From contig JAYQSL010000002.1 in the NCBI GenBank assembly GCA_038146865.1, positions 186,001 to 250,000 on the forward strand: a stretch of 64,000 nt of DNA, read 5' to 3'. Positions within the stretch are counted from its first letter, which is position 1. Each line of letters opens with the position of its first letter. Position numbers and translations under genes: made by a program. Below are positions 45,206-53,505 of the stretch, in pieces. The notes beneath the pieces are model-generated. The model did not search any database, was not told the DNA's origin, and saw only the letters and a list, made by a program, of their open reading frames with translations. The DNA comes from GCA-2709075 sp038146865 (GTDB taxonomy: Bacteria; Pseudomonadota; Alphaproteobacteria; MPNO01; UBA2964).

Positions 45206-45817
45206 TCATTCCCCGTCAGAATCCGCTTTTTCATCACCCGGAAAGACATAATCCGCACCTTCCCAAGGACTTAGAAAATCAAAAGATCGGAAGGCTTGTG
45301 TCAATTTGACAGGCTCTCGAACAACCCTTTTCTCTGCCTCATCGTAACGAACTTGAATATGTCCACTCAGAGGAAAATCCTTACGCAGCGGGTGCCCATC
45401 AAACCCATAGTCTGTGAGTAATCGCCGCATATCCGGATGATCCGAAAACATGATGCCAAATAAATCGTAAGCCTCTCTCTCGAACCAAGATGCTGCGCTA
45501 AAAACTGAGGTGGCAGACGGAATGAAATCATTTTCATTGCAAGCCACCTTCACACGAACTCGGTGGTTATGGCGTAGACTCAAAAGATTATAAACAACTT
45601 CAAACCTTTTTTCTCGATCGGGGTAATCAACACCGCAGATATCGGATAGTATTTTGAAAAAACAGTTTGCATCATCCCTTAAAAAGGTCAGCAATGAAAT
45701 AATCTCTTGGCTTGTACTGAAGAGGATCAATTCATCATGATCCTGAGTGATGCGGGTTACTGAGGCCGCCATCGACCCCTCTATATACTCTCCGAGCTCC
45801 TGTAGCGCTTGGTTCAT
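45206..45817 (-). CDS. nuoC: NADH-quinone oxidoreductase subunit C
   Basis: NuoC (30-kDa subunit) is a peripheral scaffold subunit. The 203 aa protein carries the family signature W-F-E-R-E-A-Y-D-L-F-G-I-M-F-S-D-H-P-D-M-R-R-L-L near residue 112-135, then D-Y-G-F-D-G-H-P-L-R-K-D-F-P-L-S-G. It lies between nuoB and nuoD, 26 bp after nuoB. Confidence 0.97.
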   Translation of the reverse strand: MNQALQELGEYIEGSMAASVTRITQDHDELILFSTSQEIISLLTFLRDDANCFFKILSDICGVDYPDREKRFEVVYNLLSLRHNHRVRVKVACNENDFIPSATSVFSAASWFEREAYDLFGIMFSDHPDMRRLLTDYGFDGHPLRKDFPLSGHIQVRYDEAEKRVVREPVKLTQAFRSFDFLSPWEGADYVFPGDEKADSDGE

Positions 45818-45843
45818 TTTTTATTCAACTCTTCCGTATCCAT

Positions 45844-46380
45844 CTAGCGAGAGATCGTGCTTGTTCGGCGCACCTTTTTTTGGAGCTGTAATACACCGTA
45901 AAGAAGGGCTTCGGCGGTCGGCGGACAGCCAGGAACATAGACATCCACGGGAACAATTCGATCACAACCTCGAACGACGGCGTAGGAATAATGATAAGGC
46001 CCCCCTCCGTTCGCGCAGGAACCCATGGATATAACCCATCTCGGTTCTGCCATTTGATCGTAAACCTTTCTCAGGGCCGGTGCCATTTTGTTAGTTAATG
46101 TTCCCGCAACAATCATTACGTCTGATTGCCTGGGACTAGGCCTAAATATTACCCCAAATCGGTCAAGGTCATATCGGCTAGCCGCCGAATGCATCATCTC
46201 AACCGCGCAGCAAGCCAAGCCAAAGGTCATAGGCCAAAGCGAACCTGATTGAGCCCAGCTAACTAACTTGTCCATCTGCGCTACAACAAAACCCTTATCA
46301 GCGATTTCATCATTAACCCTTCTGAGGATTTGCTCATTTCCGGGCATCGCTACTCCCATTCTAAAGCCCCTTTCTTCCAC
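45844..46380 (-). CDS. nuoB: NADH-quinone oxidoreductase subunit B
   Basis: NuoB holds cluster N2, the last Fe-S cluster before quinone. The 178 aa protein contains the adjacent cysteines in F-G-L-A-C-C-A-V-E-M-M near residue 54, then the third in I-S-M-G-S-C-A-N-G-G-G near 119 and the fourth in V-P-G-C-P-P near 149. It overlaps the nuoA end by 31 bp from the ATG at 46380; an in-frame ATG at 46356 (M-P-G-N-E-Q) would reduce the overlap to 7 bp. Confidence 0.95.
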   Translation of the reverse strand: MEERGFRMGVAMPGNEQILRRVNDEIADKGFVVAQMDKLVSWAQSGSLWPMTFGLACCAVEMMHSAASRYDLDRFGVIFRPSPRQSDVMIVAGTLTNKMAPALRKVYDQMAEPRWVISMGSCANGGGPYHYSYAVVRGCDRIVPVDVYVPGCPPTAEALLYGVLQLQKKVRRTSTISR

Positions 46381-46715
46381 TCATAAATAAAGCCAACGGT
46401 AAGGACTCCTAGAAACACAATCATTGACCAAAATCCAAGTAAACCAATGCCTCCCAGTGAGATAGCCCAAGGGAATAAAAAGGCAACTTCTAAGTCAAAG
46501 ATAATGAAGAGAATGGCTACCAAATAGAACCTGACGTCGAACTGTCTTCGTGCATCATTGAAGGGAGCAAACCCGCATTCATATGGCGAAACCTTTTCTG
46601 AATTTGGTTTTTGTCGAGCTACAATAAATGAAGCAACAATTATGACAAAGGCCAGGCCCGCCGCGATACCCATGAATACAAGGATAGGCAGATATTCACG
46701 TAACAACTCATCCAT
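46350..46715 (-). CDS. nuoA: NADH-quinone oxidoreductase subunit A
   Basis: NuoA is a three-helix membrane subunit. The 121 aa protein has the conserved loop K-V-S-P-Y-E-C-G-F-A-P (near residue 40) and F-L-V-A-I-L-F-I-I-F-D-L-E-V-A-F-L-F-P-W in slightly varied form (near 65-83). It is the first gene of the nuoA-N operon; 238 bp separate it from the divergent cupin gene and must contain the operon promoter. Confidence 0.96.
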   Translation of the reverse strand: MDELLREYLPILVFMGIAAGLAFVIIVASFIVARQKPNSEKVSPYECGFAPFNDARRQFDVRFYLVAILFIIFDLEVAFLFPWAISLGGIGLLGFWSMIVFLGVLTVGFIYEWKKGALEWE

Positions 46716-46871
46716 CCTGAAGCTCTCCCATGCTGTCGTACAGGGATTATCCTAAATTTTCGTTGACGTTGTTAGCAATCAGAGCATCAAAGCACAAGGG
46801 CAGAAAGCTGCATTACAACACCTCGATAACTTTTAATCTCTTAGTTTTGGTCTACGAAATCCAAATGAAAA

Positions 46872-46920
46872 ACAGGTGACCATTTGACCCCTTGGCCACC
46901 GCTTTATAGAATCCACCTGT
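46872..46920 (+). promoter_or_regulatory. Promoter of the first cupin gene, flanked by inverted repeats
   Basis: TTGACC (46884-46889) and TAGAAT (46907-46912) are 17 bp apart, each matching 5 of 6 consensus bases. ACAGGTG (46872-46878) lies just upstream of the -35, and its inverted copy CACCTGT (46914-46920) lies at the likely transcription start. The two copies are 42 bp apart, close to four helical turns, and could be a pair of operator half-sites. Confidence 0.55.
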
Positions 46921-46953
46921 GGATGCAACTTCCGAAACAGGACGTCATTAGAA

Positions 46954-48078
46954 ATGGAACAGAATAACCCCGACGGCAAAACCCCAGTATTCCTTCACGA
47001 TAGCTATATTGCCTGGTGCAATGAACAACCAGTTCCAGTAGTAGAAGATTTCGGCATAGACATGATGAAAATAGAGACCCAACCATGGGATTTATTTGGA
47101 ATGAATGGCGCCGCTTGTCTCATGAAAGGCCGTGACGACTTCGTATCTATTTTTTGTTTTGAACTTCCTGCTGGTTCAAAATCAAGACCTCTCCACCATC
47201 TTTACGAAGAGATCATCTTTGTCATGGATGGATATGGTTCAACCCAAATTGAGACACCCTCGGGAGAAAAGCACTCATTCGAATGGGGGCGCAACTCTCT
47301 GTTCTCCGTGCCTCTGAATGCCAAGTATCAACATTTTAATGGGTCCGGCACGGAACCTGCCAGATTGGCATCAATTCACGACATGCCATTTCTCATGAAT
47401 CTATTTCGAAACCAAGACTTTATTTTCACAACAGAGCATGATTTTGTCGAACGACTTGGGCCTAACGGATATTTCCAGGGCGAAGGTCAAATGATCGAGA
47501 TTCGGCCTGGTCGTCACCAGTGGGAAACCAATTTTGTCTCTGATATTACGAACTTTGAACTGAAAAGTTGGGCGGAACGTGGGAAAGGGTCCTCCTCGCT
47601 GAGGTGGGTTTTATCTGACTCTACGCTTGGATGCCATACTTCCCAAATCATTCCCGGAACTTACAAAAAGGCACACCGTCATACATGCGGCACGAACGTT
47701 TTCACGATTGATGGCCAAGGTTACTCAATGCTTTGGTACGAAGGTAAAGAAGATGAAATGGTGAGGGTCGATTGGGATCACGGGGTAATCGTGACCCCTC
47801 CCGAGCAAATGTTCCATCAACATTTTAACACTGGAAACACTCCCTCTCGCTACTTAGCTGTCCAATTTGGAACAGTTCGTTACCCCATGTTGTGGCAAAA
47901 AGTAAAAAAATGGACTTCCGGGAATGATACTTCTGTAAAAGATGGCGGCAATCAGATTGAATACGAGGATCAACCTGAACACCTGCACAAGGTCTGGCTA
48001 GAGGAAATGGACAAAAACGGTGTAGGGTCTGAAATGGGAGAAATTTTTGATGAGGCTTCCATTCGAGCCAATCAATAA
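46954..48078 (+). CDS. Bicupin protein, gentisate-dioxygenase-like fold (copy 1)
   Basis: The 374 aa protein has two cupin domains. In the first (about 65-140) the potential ligands are His81/His82, Glu85/Glu86 and His127. In the second (about 225-310) the motif G-x5-H-R-H-x4-N has His241 and His243, with a further His pair at 288/290. Asn248 replaces the usual Glu, which leaves a three-His site like that of the gentisate and hydroxynaphthoate ring-cleaving dioxygenases. Database relatives are, to my memory, often labelled cupin or ethanolamine ammonia-lyase-activating protein; I would not trust that name. A very similar paralog follows directly. The substrate is unknown. Confidence 0.8.
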   Translation: MEQNNPDGKTPVFLHDSYIAWCNEQPVPVVEDFGIDMMKIETQPWDLFGMNGAACLMKGRDDFVSIFCFELPAGSKSRPLHHLYEEIIFVMDGYGSTQIETPSGEKHSFEWGRNSLFSVPLNAKYQHFNGSGTEPARLASIHDMPFLMNLFRNQDFIFTTEHDFVERLGPNGYFQGEGQMIEIRPGRHQWETNFVSDITNFELKSWAERGKGSSSLRWVLSDSTLGCHTSQIIPGTYKKAHRHTCGTNVFTIDGQGYSMLWYEGKEDEMVRVDWDHGVIVTPPEQMFHQHFNTGNTPSRYLAVQFGTVRYPMLWQKVKKWTSGNDTSVKDGGNQIEYEDQPEHLHKVWLEEMDKNGVGSEMGEIFDEASIRANQ

Positions 48079-48102
48079 TCGTTAGCTTCCACTATTAAGC
48101 TT

Positions 48103-48118
48103 TTCGGTTTATACCGAA
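48103..48118. repeat. 16-base inverted repeat between the two cupin genes
   Basis: TTCGGT (48103-48108) and ACCGAA (48113-48118) form a perfect 6-bp stem with a 4-base loop in the 84-bp gap between the paralogs. It lacks a T-run, so it is more likely an operator or an mRNA-processing hairpin than a terminator. Confidence 0.45.
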
Positions 48119-48162
48119 CCCCAAATTGATCGAGACCAACTCAAGGATAAGAAGGAGATACT

Positions 48163-49296
48163 ATGAGCGATGATGAAGCGGTAGTCAGAGGATCGGACCC
48201 GGTCTTTCTGCATGACAGCTTTCTTGCTTGGTGCAAAGAAGAGCCAGTTCCAGTGATTGAAGACTTTGGGATCGATCTTGCTCGGGTTCCAGTAGAACCC
48301 TGGGACAAATACGGCATGAATGGATCTATTTGCCTTGTTAAAGGAAGAGACGATTTCAACACGATCTTCACCTTCGAATTACCCCCAGGAAGCAAATCGA
48401 GGCCTTTAAATCATATTTACGAAGAAATCATATATGTGATCGATGGATACGGGTCGACCCAGGTACAAACACCAGATGGACAAAAGCATTCTTTTGAATG
48501 GGGCCGAAATTCGTTATTTTCTGTGCCCTTAAATTCTACCTACCAACATTTTAACGGATCGGGGAAAGAACCCGCCCGATTTGTCTCGTGCAATAACTTT
48601 CCTTTCTTGATGAATCTTTTCCGCAATGAAGAATTCTTGTTCAGTTGCGATCATCAATTCCCTGAAAGGTTAGGACCCAATGGATATTTTCAGGGCGAAG
48701 GCCAAATGGTTGAGTTGCGTCCTGGTCGCCATCAGTGGGAAACAAATTTTGTATCTGATATTACTAATTTTGAACTTCGGGGTTGGGCCGCCAGAGGTAA
48801 AGGCTCCTCTAGCCTGAGATGGATCCTCTCCGACGGCACAATGGGGTGTCATACCTCACAAATCATGCCTGGGATGTATAAAAAAGCACATCGGCATTTA
48901 TGTGGCACCAATGTTTTTACTATTGATGGAGATGGTTACTCTCTGCTTTGGTGGGAAGGAAAAGAAGAAGAGGATATCGTCAGAGTCGACTGGGATCACG
49001 GCGTTGTTGTCACGCCCCCAGAAAACATGTTTCATCAACATTTTAATGTCGGCACAACTCCCTCGAGATATCTAGCAATCCAATTTGGTACCGTTCGCTA
49101 CCCAATGACCTGGCAGAAAAAAGAAATTTGGGAAGGCAAGGTTGATACCTCGGTTGAAGAGGGCGGCAACCAAATAGAATATGAAAATCAGCACCCAATT
49201 ATACATAGAATGTTCTTGGACGAACTCGATAAACGAGGGTTGGAGTCGGATATGGGCGACCTTTTTGATGAAGAAAAAATTCGGGCTGGCAACTAA
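48163..49296 (+). CDS. Bicupin protein, gentisate-dioxygenase-like fold (copy 2)
   Basis: This 377 aa paralog of the preceding gene aligns along its whole length without gaps of note; the region G-P-N-G-Y-F-Q-G-E-G-Q-M onward is nearly identical. The C-terminal three-His site is kept: His243, His245 and His291/293, again with Asn (250) in place of Glu. In the N-terminal cupin the first His of the copy 1 His-His pair is Asn83 here, with His84 and Glu87/Glu88 retained. AAGGAG lies 6 bases before the ATG. A strong terminator follows, so the pair probably forms one transcript. Confidence 0.8.
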   Translation: MSDDEAVVRGSDPVFLHDSFLAWCKEEPVPVIEDFGIDLARVPVEPWDKYGMNGSICLVKGRDDFNTIFTFELPPGSKSRPLNHIYEEIIYVIDGYGSTQVQTPDGQKHSFEWGRNSLFSVPLNSTYQHFNGSGKEPARFVSCNNFPFLMNLFRNEEFLFSCDHQFPERLGPNGYFQGEGQMVELRPGRHQWETNFVSDITNFELRGWAARGKGSSSLRWILSDGTMGCHTSQIMPGMYKKAHRHLCGTNVFTIDGDGYSLLWWEGKEEEDIVRVDWDHGVVVTPPENMFHQHFNVGTTPSRYLAIQFGTVRYPMTWQKKEIWEGKVDTSVEEGGNQIEYENQHPIIHRMFLDELDKRGLESDMGDLFDEEKIRAGN

Positions 49297-49311
49297 ACCC
49301 TAATTAAATAG

Positions 49312-49342
49312 AAAAAAGGCCGCCTTAGTTGCGGCCTTTTTT
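49312..49342 (+). terminator. Strong intrinsic terminator after the cupin pair
   Basis: AAAAAAGGCCGC (49312-49323) and GCGGCCTTTTTT (49331-49342) are perfectly complementary around a 7-base loop. The G+C-rich core of 6 bp is followed by six T on the plus strand and by six T on the minus strand, so it can work in both directions. Confidence 0.93.
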
Positions 49343-49400
49343 AATTGAACGACAGCTCGCTGCACTTTAAAAGTATAATCTCGGACAAATGGGAGTCATG

Positions 49401-50504
49401 ATGCGTTTCTCAATCGCTACCGTATCTATCTCTGGGACGCTTCAGACCAAAATTGACGCCATTTCCCGAGCCGGTTTTTCTGGCATAGAAATTTTTGAAA
49501 ATGACCTGATTGCTTATCCAGGCTCCCTCGCTGAACTGCGTCAAACTCTCGATGAAAAAAGTCTGCGGATAGAAGCTTACCAACCTTTCAGAGATTTCGA
49601 AGGAATGCCAGAAACGCATCGTTCCCAGACTTTTGATCGGGCAGAACGGAAATTTGACCTCATGGGTGAAATAGGGGCCGATCTCTTAATGGTATGCAGT
49701 AATGTTTCTCCTCTATCACTTGGTGGGATTAGTCGAGCTGCTGCCGACTTTTACGAGCTGGGTGATAGAGCTGCAAAGAGGGGGATAAAAATAGCCTTTG
49801 AAGCTCTCGGTTGGGGAAAACATATTAATGACTACAGAGATAGTTGGGAGGTCGTTCGTGAAGCAGACCATCCTTCCGTGGGAATTTGCCTTGATACTTT
49901 CCACATTTTCTCTCGGAACACCGAGCTCAATACTATTCTCAAAATTCCCGGAAAGAAAATTTTCCTAGTGCAAGTTGCGGACGCCCCGAAACTGTCTATG
50001 GACCCACTGTCTTGGAGCCGACATCACCGATGTTTTCCAGGCCAAGGAGAACTTGACCTAGATCAATTTATGAAGAATTTAGCAGAAACCGGCTACGATT
50101 CGGTGTTGTCCCTAGAGATATTCAATGACCAATTTCGTTCATCTGACACCTTTCGTCATGCCAATGATGCTTTTAGGTCCCTGGTTTATTTATACGGCGA
50201 AAGCTCCGAAGAGCCCTTATCTTTCTTGCCAAAGTTGAGAGGTAACAATCAACCAAACGAGATCGAATTTATTGAATTTGCGGTAAGCGATGAAGAGCAC
50301 ACATCTTTATCAAATTTTCTCAATCGCGTTGGTTTTATCCATTCGGCAGATCACAAAACGAAAAATGTAGAGCTTTGGCAACAAGGTTCTATAAAATTAG
50401 TCATCAACAGAAACAAAAATAGCTTTGCGCAAAAGTTCCATGCTGAGCACGGATTATCTGTTTGTGCATATGGCCTTCTTTGCCCAGATCGTTATCTGCA
50501 GTGA
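49401..50504 (+). CDS. quiC1: 3-dehydroshikimate dehydratase, QuiC1 type: N-terminal part before a frameshift
   Basis: This TIM-barrel domain of the sugar-phosphate isomerase type should convert 3-dehydroshikimate to protocatechuate. The start ATG at 49401 (M-R-F-S-I-A-T-V-S-I-S-G-T-L) matches QuiC1 N-termini. With this start the metal ligands fall at Glu134, Asp165, Gln191 and Glu239, with His168 next to the Asp; these are the positions I recall for Pseudomonas putida QuiC1. After residue 285 a vicinal-oxygen-chelate (HPPD-like) domain begins, but the frame stops early at 50502. The rest continues in another frame to 51268. The fusion would be about 622 aa if intact. Confidence 0.85.
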   Translation: MRFSIATVSISGTLQTKIDAISRAGFSGIEIFENDLIAYPGSLAELRQTLDEKSLRIEAYQPFRDFEGMPETHRSQTFDRAERKFDLMGEIGADLLMVCSNVSPLSLGGISRAAADFYELGDRAAKRGIKIAFEALGWGKHINDYRDSWEVVREADHPSVGICLDTFHIFSRNTELNTILKIPGKKIFLVQVADAPKLSMDPLSWSRHHRCFPGQGELDLDQFMKNLAETGYDSVLSLEIFNDQFRSSDTFRHANDAFRSLVYLYGESSEEPLSFLPKLRGNNQPNEIEFIEFAVSDEEHTSLSNFLNRVGFIHSADHKTKNVELWQQGSIKLVINRNKNSFAQKFHAEHGLSVCAYGLLCPDRYLQ

Positions 50505-51268
50505 ACAGAGCAAAAGCACTTCATTACGAAATCATCCACGCTGACCCACAATTCGATACACACGGCATCGCTGCCGTTTTAGGCCCCACCGGAACACTTC
50601 TTTACCTCGTAAACAGCGATGACTACCCATCCCATTGGGAGCGGGAATTTAATTTCTTTGGCAGGCACCCTAATCAAATGCTCAAAAAAGTGGACCATGT
50701 GGCTACCACAATGCCTGTTGATGAAGTCCTTGAGGCAAAACTTTTGTACCGATCCGTGTTCAATATGAATGCTTCCAATGCGGTTACCGTGCCTGATCCA
50801 CTTGGCAATATAAATAGCCAAGTTATGGAGGTAGAGAATAAATCAATTGCAATGACTTTAAATTCAACCATCGCTGAAAATTCGTCAGTAGCAAAAATTC
50901 AATCACGCTATCGAGGCTCTGGGGTAAACCACATTGCATTTGAAACACCGGATATTTTTAAATTGGCTGATCATTTAATAGATGCGGAAGCTGAATTGAT
51001 GCATGTCACGAACAATTACTATGACGATTTGATTGCCCGCTTTCAGCTAACAAAAGAAGAAATTGAAAAACTTCGATCTCGGCAAATTCTTTATGATGAA
51101 GATGAAAATGGAAGATTTTATCAACTCTTCACTAAGCTATTTAAGGGTCGATTTTGTTTTGAATTTATTCAGCGAAACGGATATCAGGGCTATGGTATGG
51201 CAAATGCCCATATCAGGTTAGCGATGCAAGCTTCCGAACTTGAGGAGTTAACCTCAAGCCAAAATTAG
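50462..51268 (+). CDS. quiC1: QuiC1-type protein: HPPD-like C-terminal part after the frameshift
   Basis: This frame carries the remainder of the HPPD-like domain. True homology begins around 50498 (A-V-N-R-A-K-A-L); the first residues from a TTG at 50462 are out-of-frame shadow of the N-terminal part. The iron-ligand pattern of the HPPD fold is complete: His in V-D-H-V-A-T-T, His in V-N-H-I-A-F-E and Glu in C-F-E-F-I-Q-R. One base is missing somewhere in about 50470-50500, just before the premature TGA. Because both parts are well conserved, a sequence error or very recent mutation is likely. Confidence 0.82.
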   Translation: MCIWPSLPRSLSAVNRAKALHYEIIHADPQFDTHGIAAVLGPTGTLLYLVNSDDYPSHWEREFNFFGRHPNQMLKKVDHVATTMPVDEVLEAKLLYRSVFNMNASNAVTVPDPLGNINSQVMEVENKSIAMTLNSTIAENSSVAKIQSRYRGSGVNHIAFETPDIFKLADHLIDAEAELMHVTNNYYDDLIARFQLTKEEIEKLRSRQILYDEDENGRFYQLFTKLFKGRFCFEFIQRNGYQGYGMANAHIRLAMQASELEELTSSQN

Positions 51269-51365
51269 TTTGTTGGTTTTCTTAAAAAACAAAAAATCCT
51301 TAATTGCATCCAAACCTTTTTATCCGAAGACCTCCGTAAAATTTTGAGAGATACTTGGGGATTAT

Positions 51366-52226
51366 TCAAAACGGTATGTCTCCAGCTATAGAGGTTCTAT
51401 GCAGGTGTCGGACCCCGGGTGGGACAATACCACCACAGGCCAAATGTATTGTTGAACGATTATCCCAAAAAACTAGATCGCCCACCTCCCATTTGTGCCG
51501 GTAAATAAATTCAGGTTTCTTCTGATGTTCAAAAAGAAGATCTAAAAGGGGCTGTGCGACTTTGTCGTCCATACCATCAATGGCTACCGTAAACCTAGGG
51601 GATACAAAAAGTGCTTTTCGTCCTGTCTCTGGGTGGGTCCTTACCATCGGATGGAGAGTATCTGGAACCTCTATTTCGTAATAAGCATTCACATCTCGAT
51701 CAAATTCTTTGGATATTCCCGCTCGGGGATTTCTACGTCGATCTCGAACATGAACGGCTTTTAACTTGTCAATTAACTCGCGTGTCTCGTGCGGAAGGGC
51801 GTTATAGGCTTCATACATATTGGCCCATGCAGTATCACCCCCGACAGGAGCCACCTCAAGCGCATGCAGCATTGACGCCATGCTAGGCTTTTCGGCATAG
51901 GTTAAATCTGAATGCCAATGCTCCCCTGCATAAGCCGCGGTTGCGCCCTGACTTTTTCCATCCACAATACGGTTAGAAAGCACCAAAACCTCGGGAAACT
52001 CCGGGTGTAAAAACTCACCAGAAATACGCCTAACGAGTGTTCCAAACTTTTTAGAAAACACCACCTGCTCGGCTGCATCCAGTTTCTGGTCTCGAATAAC
52101 CAAAACCTGATACTGGTTTAAGGCATTTCGTAACTGCTTTAGAGATCTCGAACTGATATCCCTGACATCTATTCCCGAAATCTCTGCTCCGAGGGAAGCA
52201 TTCAACCTTTCAATAACAATATCCAT
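51366..52226 (-). CDS. TauD/TfdA family alpha-ketoglutarate-dependent dioxygenase
   Basis: The 286 aa protein has the Fe(II)/2-oxoglutarate facial triad: His105 and Asp107 in E-H-W-H-S-D, and His261 in S-T-I-H-L-A. Arg277 (R-H-L-H-R-T) is placed to bind 2-oxoglutarate. Family members hydroxylate taurine, 2,4-D and many other small acids, so the substrate cannot be named. The N-terminal L-G-A-E-I-S-G-I-D is typical. It is 34 bp downstream of the SDR gene on the same strand, so the two probably form an operon. Confidence 0.9.
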   Translation of the reverse strand: MDIVIERLNASLGAEISGIDVRDISSRSLKQLRNALNQYQVLVIRDQKLDAAEQVVFSKKFGTLVRRISGEFLHPEFPEVLVLSNRIVDGKSQGATAAYAGEHWHSDLTYAEKPSMASMLHALEVAPVGGDTAWANMYEAYNALPHETRELIDKLKAVHVRDRRRNPRAGISKEFDRDVNAYYEIEVPDTLHPMVRTHPETGRKALFVSPRFTVAIDGMDDKVAQPLLDLLFEHQKKPEFIYRHKWEVGDLVFWDNRSTIHLACGGIVPPGVRHLHRTSIAGDIPF

Positions 52227-52260
52227 CTTAACATCAGTAAAAAATCACGTTTAATTGAGT

Positions 52261-53028
52261 CTAATAAAGATTATCTCCACCATTTACTACAATGCATTGT
52301 CCTGTAATAAAATCGCTCTCCGGTGAGGCAAGAAATACTACCGTGCCAACCAAATCATCCGGTGTCTGAACCCTTGCGAGAGCTCTTGTGCTTATGGTTC
52401 GAGCAAATCTTTCCTCACTGTAACCTGGCTCAGATTGCATCGCGTCAGTTGTGGTCAGTCCAGGAGCAACCGAATTTACACAAATCCCATACGCACCCAA
52501 TTCCTTTGCGATCGCCCGCGTGAACGCAACCACTCCACCTTTGGAAGATACATAATGCGCGAAACGAGGAGTTCCTTTCATCATAGTATCTGAAGCTATA
52601 TTTATAATTTTTCCGTAATTTTGGCGTCGCATTATTGGCGTCGCTGCTCTGCAACATAAAAAAACACCTTTTAAATTAACACCAAGAACTTTATCCCACT
52701 CTTCAACAGAGATTTCTTCAAATGGCTGCCTACTCAACCCTGCGAAAAACGCCGCATTATTGACAAGTATATCTATTTTTCCAAAGCGTTCGGTAACTGA
52801 GTCCACCATACCCTGAACACTGGCCTCGTCAGCCACATCACATCGATGAACCATATAGTCTGCGTCTGGAACTTCGGCTTTTAATGTTTCGACCGAACCA
52901 TCGCAATCCTTTATATCCGTTAAAATTACGCTAGCCCCCTCAGCGGCGAGGCCGCGCACATAATAAGCGCCAATACCTTGCGCCGCTCCCGTAACAATCG
53001 CAATTTTACCAGAAAGTTTTTCTCCCAT
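52261..53028 (-). CDS. SDR family NAD(P)-dependent oxidoreductase
   Basis: This is a classical short-chain dehydrogenase of 255 aa. The cofactor motif T-G-A-A-Q-G-I-G is at residues 13-20, N-N-A-A at 90-93, and the catalytic Ser146, Tyr159 and Lys163 are in place (Y-V-S-S-K). The C-terminus S-D-F-I-T-G-Q-C-I-V-V-N-G-G-D resembles FabG-like members. An Asp (T-D near residue 37-38) at the end of the second beta strand suggests NAD rather than NADP. The role is probably oxidation of a pathway alcohol in this cluster; the substrate is not determinable. Confidence 0.9.
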   Translation of the reverse strand: MGEKLSGKIAIVTGAAQGIGAYYVRGLAAEGASVILTDIKDCDGSVETLKAEVPDADYMVHRCDVADEASVQGMVDSVTERFGKIDILVNNAAFFAGLSRQPFEEISVEEWDKVLGVNLKGVFLCCRAATPIMRRQNYGKIINIASDTMMKGTPRFAHYVSSKGGVVAFTRAIAKELGAYGICVNSVAPGLTTTDAMQSEPGYSEERFARTISTRALARVQTPDDLVGTVVFLASPESDFITGQCIVVNGGDNLY

Positions 53029-53157
53029 CCCGTTACCCTTTTGTTAACCGTTTAACGATAGCCCATTCTAATTTATCACCCTGCATTTTGCTAAATGCTT
53101 TAAACCCTTATACTAACAGCTTACAGAACTCTTGCAGACATATTTGGAGAAGAAAAC

Positions 53158-53505
53158 ATGACAACTTTAGGTTTTATTGGCACTGGCGGCATGGGTGTTG
53201 GTATGGCCGGCAATCTCTTGAAAGCTGGTTATAATCTAGTTGTAAATGACATACAGCGAGATCGATGTGAGGGTCTTGAAAAAGCCGGGGCCAACTATGC
53301 GGAAACCCCCAAAGCGGTTGCCGAGGCAAGCGAAATAGTGTTCTCAATGTTACCCAATAATCAAGCTGCTAAATCGGTAGCCACCGGTCCAAACGGGCTC
53401 CTAGAGAGAAGGAAGGTGCTAGGGTATGGATTGATTTCAGCTCCATCGACAAGGCGACAATCCTTAATGCCAATCAAGAACTCTCAAAAAAAGGGTGGAT
53501 CTTAG
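53158..53505 (+). CDS. 3-hydroxyisobutyrate dehydrogenase-like protein: N-terminal part before a frameshift
   Basis: The start M-T-T-L-G-F-I-G-T-G-G-M-G-V-G-M-A gives the Rossmann G-x-G-x-x-G of the beta-hydroxyacid dehydrogenase family (mmsB/garR type). The family-like sequence runs to N-G-L-L-E near 53406, then one base is missing and the frame drifts to a stop at 53505. A divergent SDR gene lies upstream across 129 bp. Confidence 0.84.
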   Translation: MTTLGFIGTGGMGVGMAGNLLKAGYNLVVNDIQRDRCEGLEKAGANYAETPKAVAEASEIVFSMLPNNQAAKSVATGPNGLLERRKVLGYGLISAPSTRRQSLMPIKNSQKKGGS

